Positions 31,081 to 41,669 are shown, counted from the stretch's first letter. The stretch: DNA of 64,000 bases from Herbinix sp. (GCA_029240245.1 JARBTJ010000005.1:1-64000), one strand, 5' to 3'. Numbers and translations: made by a program. Notes: generated by a model from the sequence alone, not told the origin.

Positions 31081-31792
31081 CGTATTTCCCACCTTTTACA
31101 TATAATTGCTTCTTCTTTGCTATAACGATGCAGACACTAAACAATACCAATAATAAAATTAATGTGATAATGAATGCTTCTAAGCGAAATCCGGAGGTTT
31201 CTAAGGGATTCTTATTTTGAAATAGAACTCTGCCGGATACCTCAGCTATCTGATTGATATTCCCTTCATCATTCATGATAAGTTCCAATCCACTTAGTTC
31301 ATAAATCTTCTTAAGCAGATAAATCGTAATTTCACGCCCGTCGATGGACATTTTATGAATGTCACTTTCCTTCTCAAGGTATATGGTTTGATTTCGGTTT
31401 CTGATTAATTTCTCGATATCAATTGCTGAGTTCGTATTTAGTTCCACATTCGGATTGCTGTAATGATTTTTTATGTACGTAAAATATGTAATATACAAAT
31501 ACTCTGCTTGTTCCGTCGGTTGATCCGGGAATTCGATCCAATCGGCAAGCATCGTTAATATTCTAATCTCCGAACTATTCAAACCATTCTCCTCATTCAG
31601 TACTATGTTCCTGGACATCGCTTCAACACTGTTGGGTTCGATTGATCCTAATCTTCCCTTAGCAACACATATGATACCAATTATAATGAACATGTTAATT
31701 ATTGTCAGTATCAGGGTCATCCTTGATTGCTTTTTCCGCAACTTTACCTCTGAACCCATTTTTGTATACCTCCCTACCTTATTGCTTTTCAC
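31052..31792 (-). CDS. Uncharacterised two-TM protein inside the EPS regulatory gene block
   Basis: ORF intact in operon order between BY-kinase and initiating transferase; TM near residues 25-45 and near the C-terminus. Confidence 0.7.
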   Translation of the reverse strand: MKSNKVGRYTKMGSEVKLRKKQSRMTLILTIINMFIIIGIICVAKGRLGSIEPNSVEAMSRNIVLNEENGLNSSEIRILTMLADWIEFPDQPTEQAEYLYITYFTYIKNHYSNPNVELNTNSAIDIEKLIRNRNQTIYLEKESDIHKMSIDGREITIYLLKKIYELSGLELIMNDEGNINQIAEVSGRVLFQNKNPLETSGFRLEAFIITLILLLVLFSVCIVIAKKKQLYVKGGKYDGFDEKKFA

Positions 31793-31893
31793 ATGCGGTA
31801 TAACGCATCTGCCTGAGTATCGAATTAACCTTTAAATTTAATCGGTTCCTTCCTCTTATGTAGGGCACTCTATATATACTTTCCGGGCATTCA

Positions 31894-32592
31894 TTATGCT
31901 TTATAATAGTATTCTTTTTCGTACTTCTTATATTTTCTACCGTAATAAGTATTACGTATACTATTAACCTCAACCTTATTTAAGATTGCTCCCAGGATAC
32001 GGATTTTACCTTTTTGAAGCTGGTTTTTAACCTTCTGAGCCAACTTATAACTGATAGCGTTTGCCTCAATAACCAATACCACTCCATCACATTGTTCTGC
32101 TACAATAGCACTGTCAATAACACTTCCAAGGGGAGGTGTATCGATTATGACATAATCATACTCCTGCTCCAATACCTTCATCAGATCACCAAAAAGTGCA
32201 CTACTTAACAACTCTGCAGGATTTGGCGGAACCGGTCCGGTAAAAATGATATCCAGATTATTCACATTCGATTCATACAGTATTTCATCAAGGGAATTTT
32301 GGCCGGATAAGAAATGTGTTATTCCAAGGACGGCCTGATCCGGCTTAAAACGGCCAACCATAATGGATCGTCGCAAATCGGCATCCAGATAAATGACCTT
32401 TTTTCCACTCTCCGCAAAGGATACTGCCAGATGAAATGATACAATAGATTTCCCTTCATTCGGCAGACAACTGGTAAAGCAAATAAGCTTTAAATCACTG
32501 CCACAGAATTGAATATTGGTTCTTATCGATTTATAAGCTTCGTTACTTCTATAATCAATCTCCTGTATATTTTCTAAGTTTATCTGCAACAT
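31894..32592 (-). CDS. BY-kinase (CpsD/CapB-type tyrosine kinase)
   Basis: Walker A TSCLPNEGKSIVSFHLA, Walker A' VIYLDADLRRS, DYVIIDTPP; Tyr cluster at C-terminus (NTYYGRKYKKYEKEYYYKA). Confidence 0.93.
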   Translation of the reverse strand: MLQINLENIQEIDYRSNEAYKSIRTNIQFCGSDLKLICFTSCLPNEGKSIVSFHLAVSFAESGKKVIYLDADLRRSIMVGRFKPDQAVLGITHFLSGQNSLDEILYESNVNNLDIIFTGPVPPNPAELLSSALFGDLMKVLEQEYDYVIIDTPPLGSVIDSAIVAEQCDGVVLVIEANAISYKLAQKVKNQLQKGKIRILGAILNKVEVNSIRNTYYGRKYKKYEKEYYYKA

Positions 32593-32604
32593 TATTATTC
32601 TCCT

Positions 32605-33345
32605 TTAGCTTGCCATGGTAGCTACTTTCCTTTTGGATTTCATCTTTTTCATATATTTTTTGCTCTCTGCAAAAGGTATAGTTCCTAGAGCTGTGATATT
32701 TAAATATTTTTCTATATCTTCGGTCGTCCTGATCGAGTCGTTTAATATAAATATTACTAATATGATCGCGGATACAAGAAATACTCCGAACAATCCACCC
32801 ATTGTTGCATTTAAAGGAATAATCGGACTGGAGGGTTTACTTGGAATGTCTCCCCATTCCACAATATTTACCTTCTCCATCTCCATAACACTGACCATGC
32901 GTTCCGCTGATATTCTCGTTACAGCATCCGCTATTTGTTTTGACATTTCCGGATCTGTATGCTTTACCGATATTTCAAGAATTCTGGTAGCGGGCGGGTT
33001 TACGATATCGATTAGTTTTGCTAAATAGGAATTGGACATATCCAGTTCCAACTCTTGAATTACCTGTTCCGTTATAAGCTTACTCTTTACTAAAATCATA
33101 TAGTCCTTCGTCAGCTGCTCACCTGTCTGAATATCCGCAAAAGTCATTCTGGTCTCATCCTGACGATTAATTATGTACACCTTTGTGGAGGAGGTATATA
33201 AAGGTTCGATCAAATAGTAACTCATAACCCCTGCACCAACTGCGAAGACGATTCCAATGAATATAATGAGCCATATTTTATGTAGCAATACTAATAACAA
33301 TTCCTTCAAATTAATCTCAATTTGTTCGTTATTCCGTGTGATCAT
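32605..33345 (-). CDS. Wzz/CapA-type chain-length regulator (BY-kinase activator)
   Basis: EINLKELLLVLLHKIWLIIFIGIVFAVGAG...two TM; P-rich motif near TM2. Confidence 0.92.
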   Translation of the reverse strand: MITRNNEQIEINLKELLLVLLHKIWLIIFIGIVFAVGAGVMSYYLIEPLYTSSTKVYIINRQDETRMTFADIQTGEQLTKDYMILVKSKLITEQVIQELELDMSNSYLAKLIDIVNPPATRILEISVKHTDPEMSKQIADAVTRISAERMVSVMEMEKVNIVEWGDIPSKPSSPIIPLNATMGGLFGVFLVSAIILVIFILNDSIRTTEDIEKYLNITALGTIPFAESKKYMKKMKSKRKVATMAS

Positions 33346-33373
33346 ACTTCAACTCCTTAGCTAATTTTTATCC

Positions 33374-34147
33374 CTATAGATGCTTATTTTCTATCATCGT
33401 CATGGGATTTTCCCATAACAGTTGTCTTACTGTATTTTCACCGTATCTTTTTTTCATTATTGTAACGGCTTTTCTCGCAAAAGGTGCTCTATAATAGGTA
33501 TCGTGTGTATCTGTCCCCAGGAAATGAACCCACTTTCTTTTTAATAGCTGGTGTCCAAAGATTGTTCTGGAATTCATTGGCTTTCCTGTTATACAGGATA
33601 AATTGAGTTGTATATAGGCTCCGGACTTAATGAGCTCATCTACATATTCCAAATTCCTGTACAGACAATAATAACGTTCTGCATGTGCCAGAATCGGAAT
33701 GTAACCGGCATAGATACAGCAGCTCAATCCTCTTTTCATTTCTTCATAAGTAGTGTCAGGTAAAAATTCAATCAATATGTATCTGGTACCATCAATCGTG
33801 AGAGCTTCCCCTTTCTCTAAAGCATTTATGAGCTCCTGGTTAAAAAAAAGCTCGTTTCCCAAAACAATACGATAGTCTTTGGAAACACTAGCTGCTGTTT
33901 GATTTACCTCATCATAGATTGTCATTAATCTGCCGATACTAATGTCAGTTTTTCCGGCAACATAATGTGGAGTCGCTACAATAATACGTATTCCCTCTTC
34001 ATAAGCTGTTAAAAGCATGCGTCGGGTTTCATTCATGTCCTTTGCTCCATCATCAACTCCGGGGAGGATGTGGCTATGGATATCAAAATAACCGTTCATA
34101 ATTTCCTCCTTGTCCCAAGGAGAGTGTATCCTCACTTTACTATGCAT
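33374..34147 (-). CDS. CpsB/YwqE-type PHP-domain tyrosine phosphatase
   Basis: YFDIHSHILPGVDDGAKDMNETRRML...ATPHY...LAHAERY...GTDTHD; likely start MNGYFDIHSH. Confidence 0.93.
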   Translation of the reverse strand: MHSKVRIHSPWDKEEIMNGYFDIHSHILPGVDDGAKDMNETRRMLLTAYEEGIRIIVATPHYVAGKTDISIGRLMTIYDEVNQTAASVSKDYRIVLGNELFFNQELINALEKGEALTIDGTRYILIEFLPDTTYEEMKRGLSCCIYAGYIPILAHAERYYCLYRNLEYVDELIKSGAYIQLNLSCITGKPMNSRTIFGHQLLKRKWVHFLGTDTHDTYYRAPFARKAVTIMKKRYGENTVRQLLWENPMTMIENKHL

Positions 34148-34229
34148 CGATTAGCCGAAGATTGTCCCCATATTTTTCCAATAAATGAATTATATAATAG
34201 TAATCCAACAATTTCAACAATTAAAAGTA

Positions 34230-34268
34230 AAAAAGAGGAAAATCCAATTTACAGATTTTCCTCTTTTT
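34230..34268. terminator. Intrinsic terminator (bidirectional)
   Basis: AAAAAGAGGAAAATC...GATTTTCCTCTTTTT. Confidence 0.85.
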
Positions 34269-34380
34269 ATACAGTGAATCAAGTTTTTCTATTACATTTT
34301 CCTTCATGCGACTTAATACCAGAAAAAACAATTCCTGCTACAGGTTATATAAATATCATCCTCCATTTATCTAGATTAAC

Positions 34381-34935
34381 TTACTCAATATCAGATAATT
34401 CATTCCAGGATTTCGGCAATACCGGTTCCTCCTCAAAGGTGCGAAGCCTTTTCACCATGACTAATAGATCCCACCATTGTCCCATTTTATAACCGGTCTT
34501 TTCATAAATCCCAACATTAGTAAAACCAAATTTCTTATGAAGTGCTTCACTGCCCAAATTGGGATATGTGATTAATGCATATATATTATAATACCCTTGC
34601 TTCCTAATATACTTAAATAACTTGGTATAAAGTGCAGTAGCTATCCCCCTGTTTTGGGCTTCCTTATGTAGATAAACAGAACATTCACAGTCCCATGCAA
34701 ATGCAGCCCTTTCTTTAAATTTAGAACAGTATGCATACCCGACAACCTTTCCCTCCAGTTCACAAACCAGCCAAGGAAACTGCTTTTGAACTGTTATAAT
34801 ACGTTCCACAAAGGTTTCAACACTTATCAAGTCATATTCAAATGTAATTGCAGTTTCTAGAATGTAAGGCTGGTATATCTCCATGATAGCTTGTGCATCC
34901 TCTATCACTGCCGATCTGATTAAAATATCATTCAT
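34381..34935 (-). CDS. GNAT acetyltransferase, phosphinothricin-acetyltransferase-like
   Basis: IRSAVIEDAQAIMEIYQPYILETAITFEYD...SVYLHKEAQNRGIATALYTKLF...NVGIYEKTGYKMGQWWDLLVM. Confidence 0.92.
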   Translation of the reverse strand: MNDILIRSAVIEDAQAIMEIYQPYILETAITFEYDLISVETFVERIITVQKQFPWLVCELEGKVVGYAYCSKFKERAAFAWDCECSVYLHKEAQNRGIATALYTKLFKYIRKQGYYNIYALITYPNLGSEALHKKFGFTNVGIYEKTGYKMGQWWDLLVMVKRLRTFEEEPVLPKSWNELSDIE

Positions 34936-35051
34936 AATTTGCCTCCAAAGCTACTCTTATCTTTACTCTCTACTAATCGGTTCTTTCCCCTCTATTATAT
35001 AGAAAATTATCATTGTTTCAATAGAAATATCTGACCCTATTATAAATTTAT

Positions 35052-35143
35052 AGTCTTGTTTAAATGTCAAAAGGTGCTACGCACATTCCGGCTATAATAG
35101 ATTGATATGCAAGTAAGCCTGCAAAGCCAATTTTTGTAGCCGG
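35052..35143. repeat. Decayed/variant copy of the 120-bp element
   Basis: aaatgtcaaaaggtgctacgcac matches the arm of copy 2; inner TCCGGCTA...TAGCCGGA stem. Confidence 0.65.
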
Positions 35144-35144
35144 A

Positions 35145-35182
35145 CAAAATAAAAGAGGGTAGGATTCAGAGAATCCCACCCA
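35145..35182 (-). terminator. Terminator of the opp operon
   Basis: gggtaggattc-aga-gaatcccaccc hairpin; on minus strand followed by TCTTTTATTTT. Confidence 0.75.
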
Positions 35183-35204
35183 AATTATAGTTACAGGCAC
35201 TATC

Positions 35205-36182
35205 TTAGTTTTGATCAAATAAATGACATGCAACTTTATGTGAATTACCATAATCCTTAAATACCGGAGCCTGTGTCTTACAAATTTCCATACACTGAGG
35301 ACAACGGGTGTGAAATTTACATCCAGCCGGAGGATTCGCAGGGGACGGAATATCACCCTCTAAAATGGTACGATTCATTTTAACATCCGGATTCGGGATT
35401 GGAACCGCACTCAGTAATGCCTTTGTATATGGATGCATTGGTTTACGGAATATTTCCTTGGTCGGAGCCATTTCAACCAGTGAACCAAGATACATTACAC
35501 CAACGGTATTTGAAATATGTTCAACAACGGATAGGTCATGGGAAATGAAAAGGTATGTTAAGCCCCTCTTCTCCTGTAAATCCTTCATTAAATTAATAAT
35601 CTGCGCCTGAATGGAAACATCCAAGGCGGATACCGGCTCATCGGCAATGATTAAATCAGGATTTAAAGCAAGTGCTCTTGCAATACAAATACGTTGACGC
35701 TGTCCACCGGAAAATTCATGAGGATAACGATCAATATAATACGGTCTAAGACCGCAGTCCTTCATAATCTTTAATATGTAATCACGGTATTGTTCTTTGG
35801 GAACAATTTTATGTTCACGAACAGCTTCTCCTATAATTTCACCGACCGGCAAACGTGGATCTAAGGACGAATATGGATCCTGAAAAATCATCTGAACCTT
35901 TGGTCTTGCCAGTCTGAGCTTTCCCTTCTTCATCTTGAACATATTCGTTCCATCTACAATTGCCTCTCCGGAAGTGGGCTCCGTTAAACGGATGATGGTA
36001 CGTCCAATTGTAGTCTTGCCACATCCGGACTCTCCAACAAGTCCAAAAGTTTCGCCTCTTTTTATTTCAAAACTTACATCATCTACCGCTCTCACTTGTC
36101 CAATGGTACGTTGCATGATACCGGATTTGATAGGAAAGTATTTCACTAAATTATTTACTTCAAGAATATTATCCTTCTGCAC
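35205..36182 (-). CDS. oppF: Oligopeptide ABC transporter ATPase
   Basis: [20 protein letters not shown]...SGGQRQRICIARALALNPDLIIADEP. Confidence 0.95.
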   Translation of the reverse strand: MQKDNILEVNNLVKYFPIKSGIMQRTIGQVRAVDDVSFEIKRGETFGLVGESGCGKTTIGRTIIRLTEPTSGEAIVDGTNMFKMKKGKLRLARPKVQMIFQDPYSSLDPRLPVGEIIGEAVREHKIVPKEQYRDYILKIMKDCGLRPYYIDRYPHEFSGGQRQRICIARALALNPDLIIADEPVSALDVSIQAQIINLMKDLQEKRGLTYLFISHDLSVVEHISNTVGVMYLGSLVEMAPTKEIFRKPMHPYTKALLSAVPIPNPDVKMNRTILEGDIPSPANPPAGCKFHTRCPQCMEICKTQAPVFKDYGNSHKVACHLFDQN

Positions 36183-36183
36183 T

Positions 36184-37350
36184 TTATTTACCTCCTACCT
36201 TAGCTTTTTTATCGGAAACTAATCCTTTATCATATAAGTAACAGCTAACCTTGTGGGTAGGAGAAACACTGATTAATCCCGGATAATCACCATTACACTT
36301 CTCCATGCATTTATCACAACGATTTTTAAAATAGCAACTCTTAGGTAAATTGATTGGATTGGGGACATTACCGGGTATGGAATACAGACGATCAATATCT
36401 TCATTTAAAATTGGTCTTGATTTCATTAAACCTACGGTATACGGATGCAATGGTTGATGATAAATTTCTTTCGCTGTGCCCTGTTCCACAATACGCCCAG
36501 CATACATAACAACCACATAATCAGCCATTTCAGCAACAACTCCCAAATCGTGGGTAATTAGCATAATGGAAGCATTTATCTTATCCTTTAAATCTCTTAA
36601 TATATCCAAAATCTGTGCCTGAATGGTAACATCAAGCGCAGTTGTCGGCTCATCTGCAATGATTAACTGTGGATTACAGGATAAAGCCATGGCAATCACC
36701 ACTCGTTGTCTCATACCACCGGACAACTCGTGAGGATAGGATTCATAGATACCTTCTGCTCTTGCGATACCTACTAATTTCAACATCTCAATCGTTCGCT
36801 CTCTCACCTCAGATTTCGGCATCTTTGGATTATGTAACAGGATACTTTCATCGATCTGATTTCCTATGGTGAAAACCGGATTTAAAGTGGTCATCGGTTC
36901 CTGGAAAATCATTGCGATTTCATTACCACGAATTTTCTCCATTTCTTTACGGGGAAGCTTTGCGATATCTACCGCACGTTTTTTCGATATCTGATTATAA
37001 CGAATTTGTCCTCCAGCAATCTGACCCTGAGGTCCTTGCAATAGACGCATTAAGGATAAACTGGTAACCGACTTTCCGCATCCGGATTCACCTACAACAC
37101 CGATCGTTTTACCCATCGGAATAGCAAAGGAAACACCATCCACTGCTTTAACCGTTCCTACATCTGTATAAAAGTAAGATCTCAAGTTATCAAATTCAAT
37201 TAAGTTCTTAGGATCCTGCATTTGTGTAAGGTATTCAGATTCCGGAATATTCCTTCTTTTATTTACCTTTTCATATTCCTTATACATCTTATTGTTATAT
37301 ATTTTAATTTTTCTTATCTTCTCTTTTTGTGCTTTCTTATCGATTGCCAT
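36184..37350 (-). CDS. oppD: Oligopeptide ABC transporter ATPase
   Basis: [20 protein letters not shown]...[38 protein letters not shown]. Confidence 0.95.
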   Translation of the reverse strand: MAIDKKAQKEKIRKIKIYNNKMYKEYEKVNKRRNIPESEYLTQMQDPKNLIEFDNLRSYFYTDVGTVKAVDGVSFAIPMGKTIGVVGESGCGKSVTSLSLMRLLQGPQGQIAGGQIRYNQISKKRAVDIAKLPRKEMEKIRGNEIAMIFQEPMTTLNPVFTIGNQIDESILLHNPKMPKSEVRERTIEMLKLVGIARAEGIYESYPHELSGGMRQRVVIAMALSCNPQLIIADEPTTALDVTIQAQILDILRDLKDKINASIMLITHDLGVVAEMADYVVVMYAGRIVEQGTAKEIYHQPLHPYTVGLMKSRPILNEDIDRLYSIPGNVPNPINLPKSCYFKNRCDKCMEKCNGDYPGLISVSPTHKVSCYLYDKGLVSDKKAKVGGK

Positions 37351-37361
37351 TGAAATCTCAC

Positions 37362-38357
37362 CTACCTTTTCATTTTGGGATCGTAGGCGTCACGTAGACC
37401 ATCACCTATGAAATTAAATGCCAATACTGTTAATAAGATACAAACTCCCGGTGGTAGCCAGATATTCGGGAAATTTTTTAAAATGATTGAATTATTAACT
37501 GCAGTTACCATATTTCCCCAGGATGCATAAGGGAAGGCGATACCAACTCCCAGATAACTCATGGTTGATTCCATTAATATGATTCCGCCTAAATCCATAG
37601 TTGCAATAATAATGATGATAGGCATTACATTCGGTACTAAATGTTTAAAGATCTTTCGACTGGTACGAATTCCGGTAGCCTCCGTAGCCTGCATAAATTC
37701 CATCTCACGTAAAGAAAGAATCTGTCCACGGACCATTCTTGCTACACCGGCCCAGAATAGGACACCCATAACAAACATAATGATATATATTTTATATTTC
37801 GGTGAGATACCATAGCCCACCATTACAGCTGATATGATTAACATAAGAGGTATAAATGGAATACTGTAGAAAATTTCTACAAGTCGCATGATAATCATAT
37901 CGACGGCTTTTCCATAATAACCAGCGATACCGCCTAACGTTACTCCGATTAACAATTCTACTAAAACAACAACCAAACCAACGGTCAGGGATACCCTTCC
38001 ACCATACATGAGACGGGTTAGTACATCTCTTCCGTCTGCGTCAGTTCCAAGTAAATGTGCTGTGGAGATAGGAGCCTTTATATTTATTTTGACACCCTTT
38101 TCACTGATACGGGCGTCTGTCATATAAATTTCTTCTCCGGTTTCTTTATTTATGTAAAAAATTTCATATTCACTATAGGGTGAAAAAAATGGACCGATAA
38201 AACAGAATATTATCATAACTAATATAGTTATTAATCCGACGGCTGCCAATTTATTACGAAAAAATCTTTTTAACACTAATTGCGTGGGACTGAGGATTAC
38301 TTGGCTAAGCTCAAATTCATCCTGATCCTGTTCATTCCTTACTTGAATATCTTCCAT
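37362..38357 (-). CDS. oppC: Oligopeptide ABC transporter permease
   Basis: BPD-type permease; HLLGTDADGRDVLTRLMYGGRVSLTVG. Confidence 0.95.
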   Translation of the reverse strand: MEDIQVRNEQDQDEFELSQVILSPTQLVLKRFFRNKLAAVGLITILVMIIFCFIGPFFSPYSEYEIFYINKETGEEIYMTDARISEKGVKINIKAPISTAHLLGTDADGRDVLTRLMYGGRVSLTVGLVVVLVELLIGVTLGGIAGYYGKAVDMIIMRLVEIFYSIPFIPLMLIISAVMVGYGISPKYKIYIIMFVMGVLFWAGVARMVRGQILSLREMEFMQATEATGIRTSRKIFKHLVPNVMPIIIIIATMDLGGIILMESTMSYLGVGIAFPYASWGNMVTAVNNSIILKNFPNIWLPPGVCILLTVLAFNFIGDGLRDAYDPKMKR

Positions 38358-38373
38358 GTCAAGTTCCTCCTTC

Positions 38374-39390
38374 CTAACTATATCTTACGCGAGGATCTAC
38401 CACTGCGTAGAGTATATCAGATACTAACGTTCCAAGAAGCGTAAGTACTGCTAAGAACATATTAAATCCCATCAAATAAGGGATATCTCCATTGTTTACT
38501 GCATTAATGGCAATTTGTCCAAGACCTTCGAGTGCGAAAATTCCTTCGGTTATAACAGCACCGGAAAAAAGTCCGGGGATCATGCCGCCCACTAAGGTAA
38601 CAATAGGAATTAATGTATTACGAAATGCATGCTTTCCAATAACCTTACGTTCTGGCAACCCTTTTGCACGAGCGGTACGAACATAATCAGCATTCAACAC
38701 CTCAAGCATATTTGTACGTGTATATCTTAACAAACCGCCGACACCGGTAATAACAAATACCGTAACCGGTAAGACTAAATGGTGCCCTATATCCATGATC
38801 CTTGCAAAGCCTTCAAATCCTGCTCTTGCATTAACCATACCTGACAGTGGAAGTACACCAAGTCCAATGGCAAAGACACGCTTTAAAATGGCTGCAAAGA
38901 AAAAGGACGGTAGCGAAATACCCATGAGAGCAATTGCTACAATCGAATAATCCATCTTGGAATATTGTTTACGTGCAGCTAAAATACCTAATGGAATTGC
39001 TAATAACATCTCAAAAACCATTGCAATCGCTGCAAGTGCAAATGTTATCGGTAAATATCTTTGTATAACCTCCGTAACCGGCTTCTGATAGATAAAGGAG
39101 ATACCGAAATCTAACCGAACCGCATCACCTAACCAGGATATATAGCCTTCTAATAGTCCTTTGTCGAGCCCGTATACTTCCCTCATTCTTTGTTCCATTT
39201 CTGCAGTTACATTCATGTTTCCGGCAGTGATATTAGCTACATAATCACCGGGCATTAAACGGATAATAATATACAGCAGGAATGATACCCCGAATAATAC
39301 AAGTATACTGATTAAAATTCGTCTTACGATATACTGTCTCATATTAACATATTCCCTTCCACTTATTTTTGTTGGTCGCACTGCTGGCAA
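38374..39390 (-). CDS. oppB: Oligopeptide ABC transporter permease
   Basis: YIVRRILISILVLFGVSFLLYIIIRLMPGD; likely start MRQYIVRR. Confidence 0.95.
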   Translation of the reverse strand: MPAVRPTKISGREYVNMRQYIVRRILISILVLFGVSFLLYIIIRLMPGDYVANITAGNMNVTAEMEQRMREVYGLDKGLLEGYISWLGDAVRLDFGISFIYQKPVTEVIQRYLPITFALAAIAMVFEMLLAIPLGILAARKQYSKMDYSIVAIALMGISLPSFFFAAILKRVFAIGLGVLPLSGMVNARAGFEGFARIMDIGHHLVLPVTVFVITGVGGLLRYTRTNMLEVLNADYVRTARAKGLPERKVIGKHAFRNTLIPIVTLVGGMIPGLFSGAVITEGIFALEGLGQIAINAVNNGDIPYLMGFNMFLAVLTLLGTLVSDILYAVVDPRVRYS

Positions 39391-39489
39391 AACATATTAT
39401 GATATATTTCCTCAGCAGTGAGGCTAACAAATCATCTAAATCCTATATCCTATGATATAAGGTTACCGAATATTTATTCCCATAACAAT

Positions 39490-39520
39490 CCATATCCCAC
39501 CTATTCAGGGTGGGATATGG
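39490..39520 (-). promoter_or_regulatory. Intra-operon hairpin between substrate-binding protein and oppB
   Basis: CCATATCCCACC-tattcag-GGTGGGATATGG perfect 12-bp stem. Confidence 0.8.
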
Positions 39521-39590
39521 ACTTCTATATCATAATATTTTTAATAAACTTTTTAGTAAAAACTTATACTTTTACTGAACTACAGATTGA

Positions 39591-41669
39591 TTATTGCATT
39601 TCCAAATGATAGATCTGGCTAGCATAATTCCAATATGTTGTTGTTTCCTCAGGAAGAGTTTCGAGATTGATTGTACTTGCATTATAAATCTCCATATTCT
39701 TTCTCTGGTAAACAGGCATATATACCGCTGCATCCATGATCAGATCAAGTTCCTGAGCAACTAATGCACATCTTTCGTCAAAGTCTACTGTCTGAAGGAT
39801 TTGTTTCTGAAGAGCATCCACTTCATCACTATATAATCCAACCGTATTATCATTACCCTTGCTACCGAAAAGCTGTGTCAAATCGCAGGAAGTGGAATTA
39901 CCCCAAGCCATAACCCACATATCAAGTTCGCCGGCATCTACCTTTGTGGTAAGTGTGGAGAAGTCAATATCCTGGATAATGAGCTCAGCTCCCATACCAG
40001 CCATATCATTAACCATCTGGGTTAAGATAGGTGCTGAAGGGTGGTTCATAGTACCGCTGCTACCGATACCAACCGTAATCTGTAACTGTTCGCCATCTTT
40101 AACAAGCTTACCACTGCCATCCTTTGCATAACCAGCTGTAGTAAAGTATTCCAGAGCCTTTGCAGGATCATATGCATACACTTCTGTTGCACCGTGAGGA
40201 TATTCGGAAACGGTAGGTGTCATAGGTCTCTCAATAACTTCAGCCAAATCCCCATAATAGGATTCTACTGCAGGATGTCTGTTCATTAAGTGCATTAAGC
40301 CTTTACGTACATTAATGTCCGGAATTGTTTTAGCACTTACAGCAATATAACCATATCCAGGGTTATCTACTAAGGAGTAAGAATCTCCTGCTTCTTCAAT
40401 CTGATCAATAACATCCTGGCTTGCACTAGGATCAGTAATATCGATTTGATCACCGATTAATGCATCAACCATATCTTCTTGTGCAGTTACCTGGAATTTA
40501 ACCGTAGGGATTTTCGGTGTTTCACCAAAGAATAACGGATTACCTTCCAATGTAACTATATTATCCTGATAACTTACAAATTTATAAGGACCTGAGCCAA
40601 GAGGAGAACCATTTAATGCCTTAACTGCAGATAAATCGCCCTTCTTGAAATCCTTGCCGTAGTAATGCTCGGGAACGATTGATAAATAAGCAACTTCACG
40701 GTCACCATAGATGTTAACTGAATCAAATAATACGGTACAGGTATACTCATCAAGCTTTTTAATACCCTCGATCGTATCTACATCCACACCATCTTCTAAG
40801 TTACCTGTGATAAATTCGGATTCCCCTTTTGCCTGATAGTAGGACTGAGGATCATAATATGCAGCATATTTTGTATATTCACAATCAACTAACATCTCCA
40901 GTAATTTATCAGCATCTGTCTCAATACCGGTAGGGTCATAACCTTCACCCTTTAAGTATTCAACCCAGTCATAGCTGTCAATACCCTGCCACCATCCGTC
41001 AAGACTGCTGTCTTTTAAGTATGCTTTATAGTCATCAGCAGAAATTTTATCAAGTGTATATTTGCTTTCTACATCTGCTGTAATTGCAGCAATCTGAGCG
41101 GTATAATCCGGTGTATCATAGTAGTATTCCTTCAACCCAACGATATCTAATGTTGAGAAGGTTGATGACCCGTCATAGGTAGGGTCAGCAAATACATAAT
41201 ACTGGAATATCACGTCATCAATGGTAACCGGCTCACCATCTGAGAATTTCATACCTTCTTTAACGGATACAGTATAAAGCACCTGAGTATGACTACCGTC
41301 TTCAGACGGTTGCTCTTTGGCTTCAACATGGCCTGCATAATCGACTAATACGCCATCTTTATCTAAACGTGAGATGGCTACAAATACAGGGTCATATGCC
41401 TGTACGTCGTATGCATTACTTGAGAACATAGGTGAGAATACGCCATTAAATGTCTGTGTACCAACAACCAATGTATCATATGTACCGGTAGCAACGATCT
41501 TGTCAGGTACCTTCTCGCCGTCTGCATCAGCTGTGTCATCGCCATCTACATCAGCGCCGTCATCTGCTGTATCATTTTGATTTGTTTCATCGTCTTTTTT
41601 AGAGCCACAAGCAGTAAAAGAAAACGCTAAACACAGCAGGAAAATTAATAACAGTGTTCTTTTCTTCAT
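39591..41669 (-). CDS. oppA: Oligopeptide-binding lipoprotein
   Basis: Lipobox LAFSFTACGSKKDD; SBP family 5 features. Confidence 0.92.
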   Translation of the reverse strand: MKKRTLLLIFLLCLAFSFTACGSKKDDETNQNDTADDGADVDGDDTADADGEKVPDKIVATGTYDTLVVGTQTFNGVFSPMFSSNAYDVQAYDPVFVAISRLDKDGVLVDYAGHVEAKEQPSEDGSHTQVLYTVSVKEGMKFSDGEPVTIDDVIFQYYVFADPTYDGSSTFSTLDIVGLKEYYYDTPDYTAQIAAITADVESKYTLDKISADDYKAYLKDSSLDGWWQGIDSYDWVEYLKGEGYDPTGIETDADKLLEMLVDCEYTKYAAYYDPQSYYQAKGESEFITGNLEDGVDVDTIEGIKKLDEYTCTVLFDSVNIYGDREVAYLSIVPEHYYGKDFKKGDLSAVKALNGSPLGSGPYKFVSYQDNIVTLEGNPLFFGETPKIPTVKFQVTAQEDMVDALIGDQIDITDPSASQDVIDQIEEAGDSYSLVDNPGYGYIAVSAKTIPDINVRKGLMHLMNRHPAVESYYGDLAEVIERPMTPTVSEYPHGATEVYAYDPAKALEYFTTAGYAKDGSGKLVKDGEQLQITVGIGSSGTMNHPSAPILTQMVNDMAGMGAELIIQDIDFSTLTTKVDAGELDMWVMAWGNSTSCDLTQLFGSKGNDNTVGLYSDEVDALQKQILQTVDFDERCALVAQELDLIMDAAVYMPVYQRKNMEIYNASTINLETLPEETTTYWNYASQIYHLEMQ

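Noticed and set aside
32615-33028. 137-aa plus-strand ORF antisense to the Wzz-like gene
   Set aside because: Reads hydrophobic because it mirrors a TM-rich gene; no RBS or family support.
41374-41580. Low-complexity S/P-rich plus-strand ORF
   Set aside because: Antisense to the Asp-rich linker of the substrate-binding lipoprotein; composition is a strand artefact.
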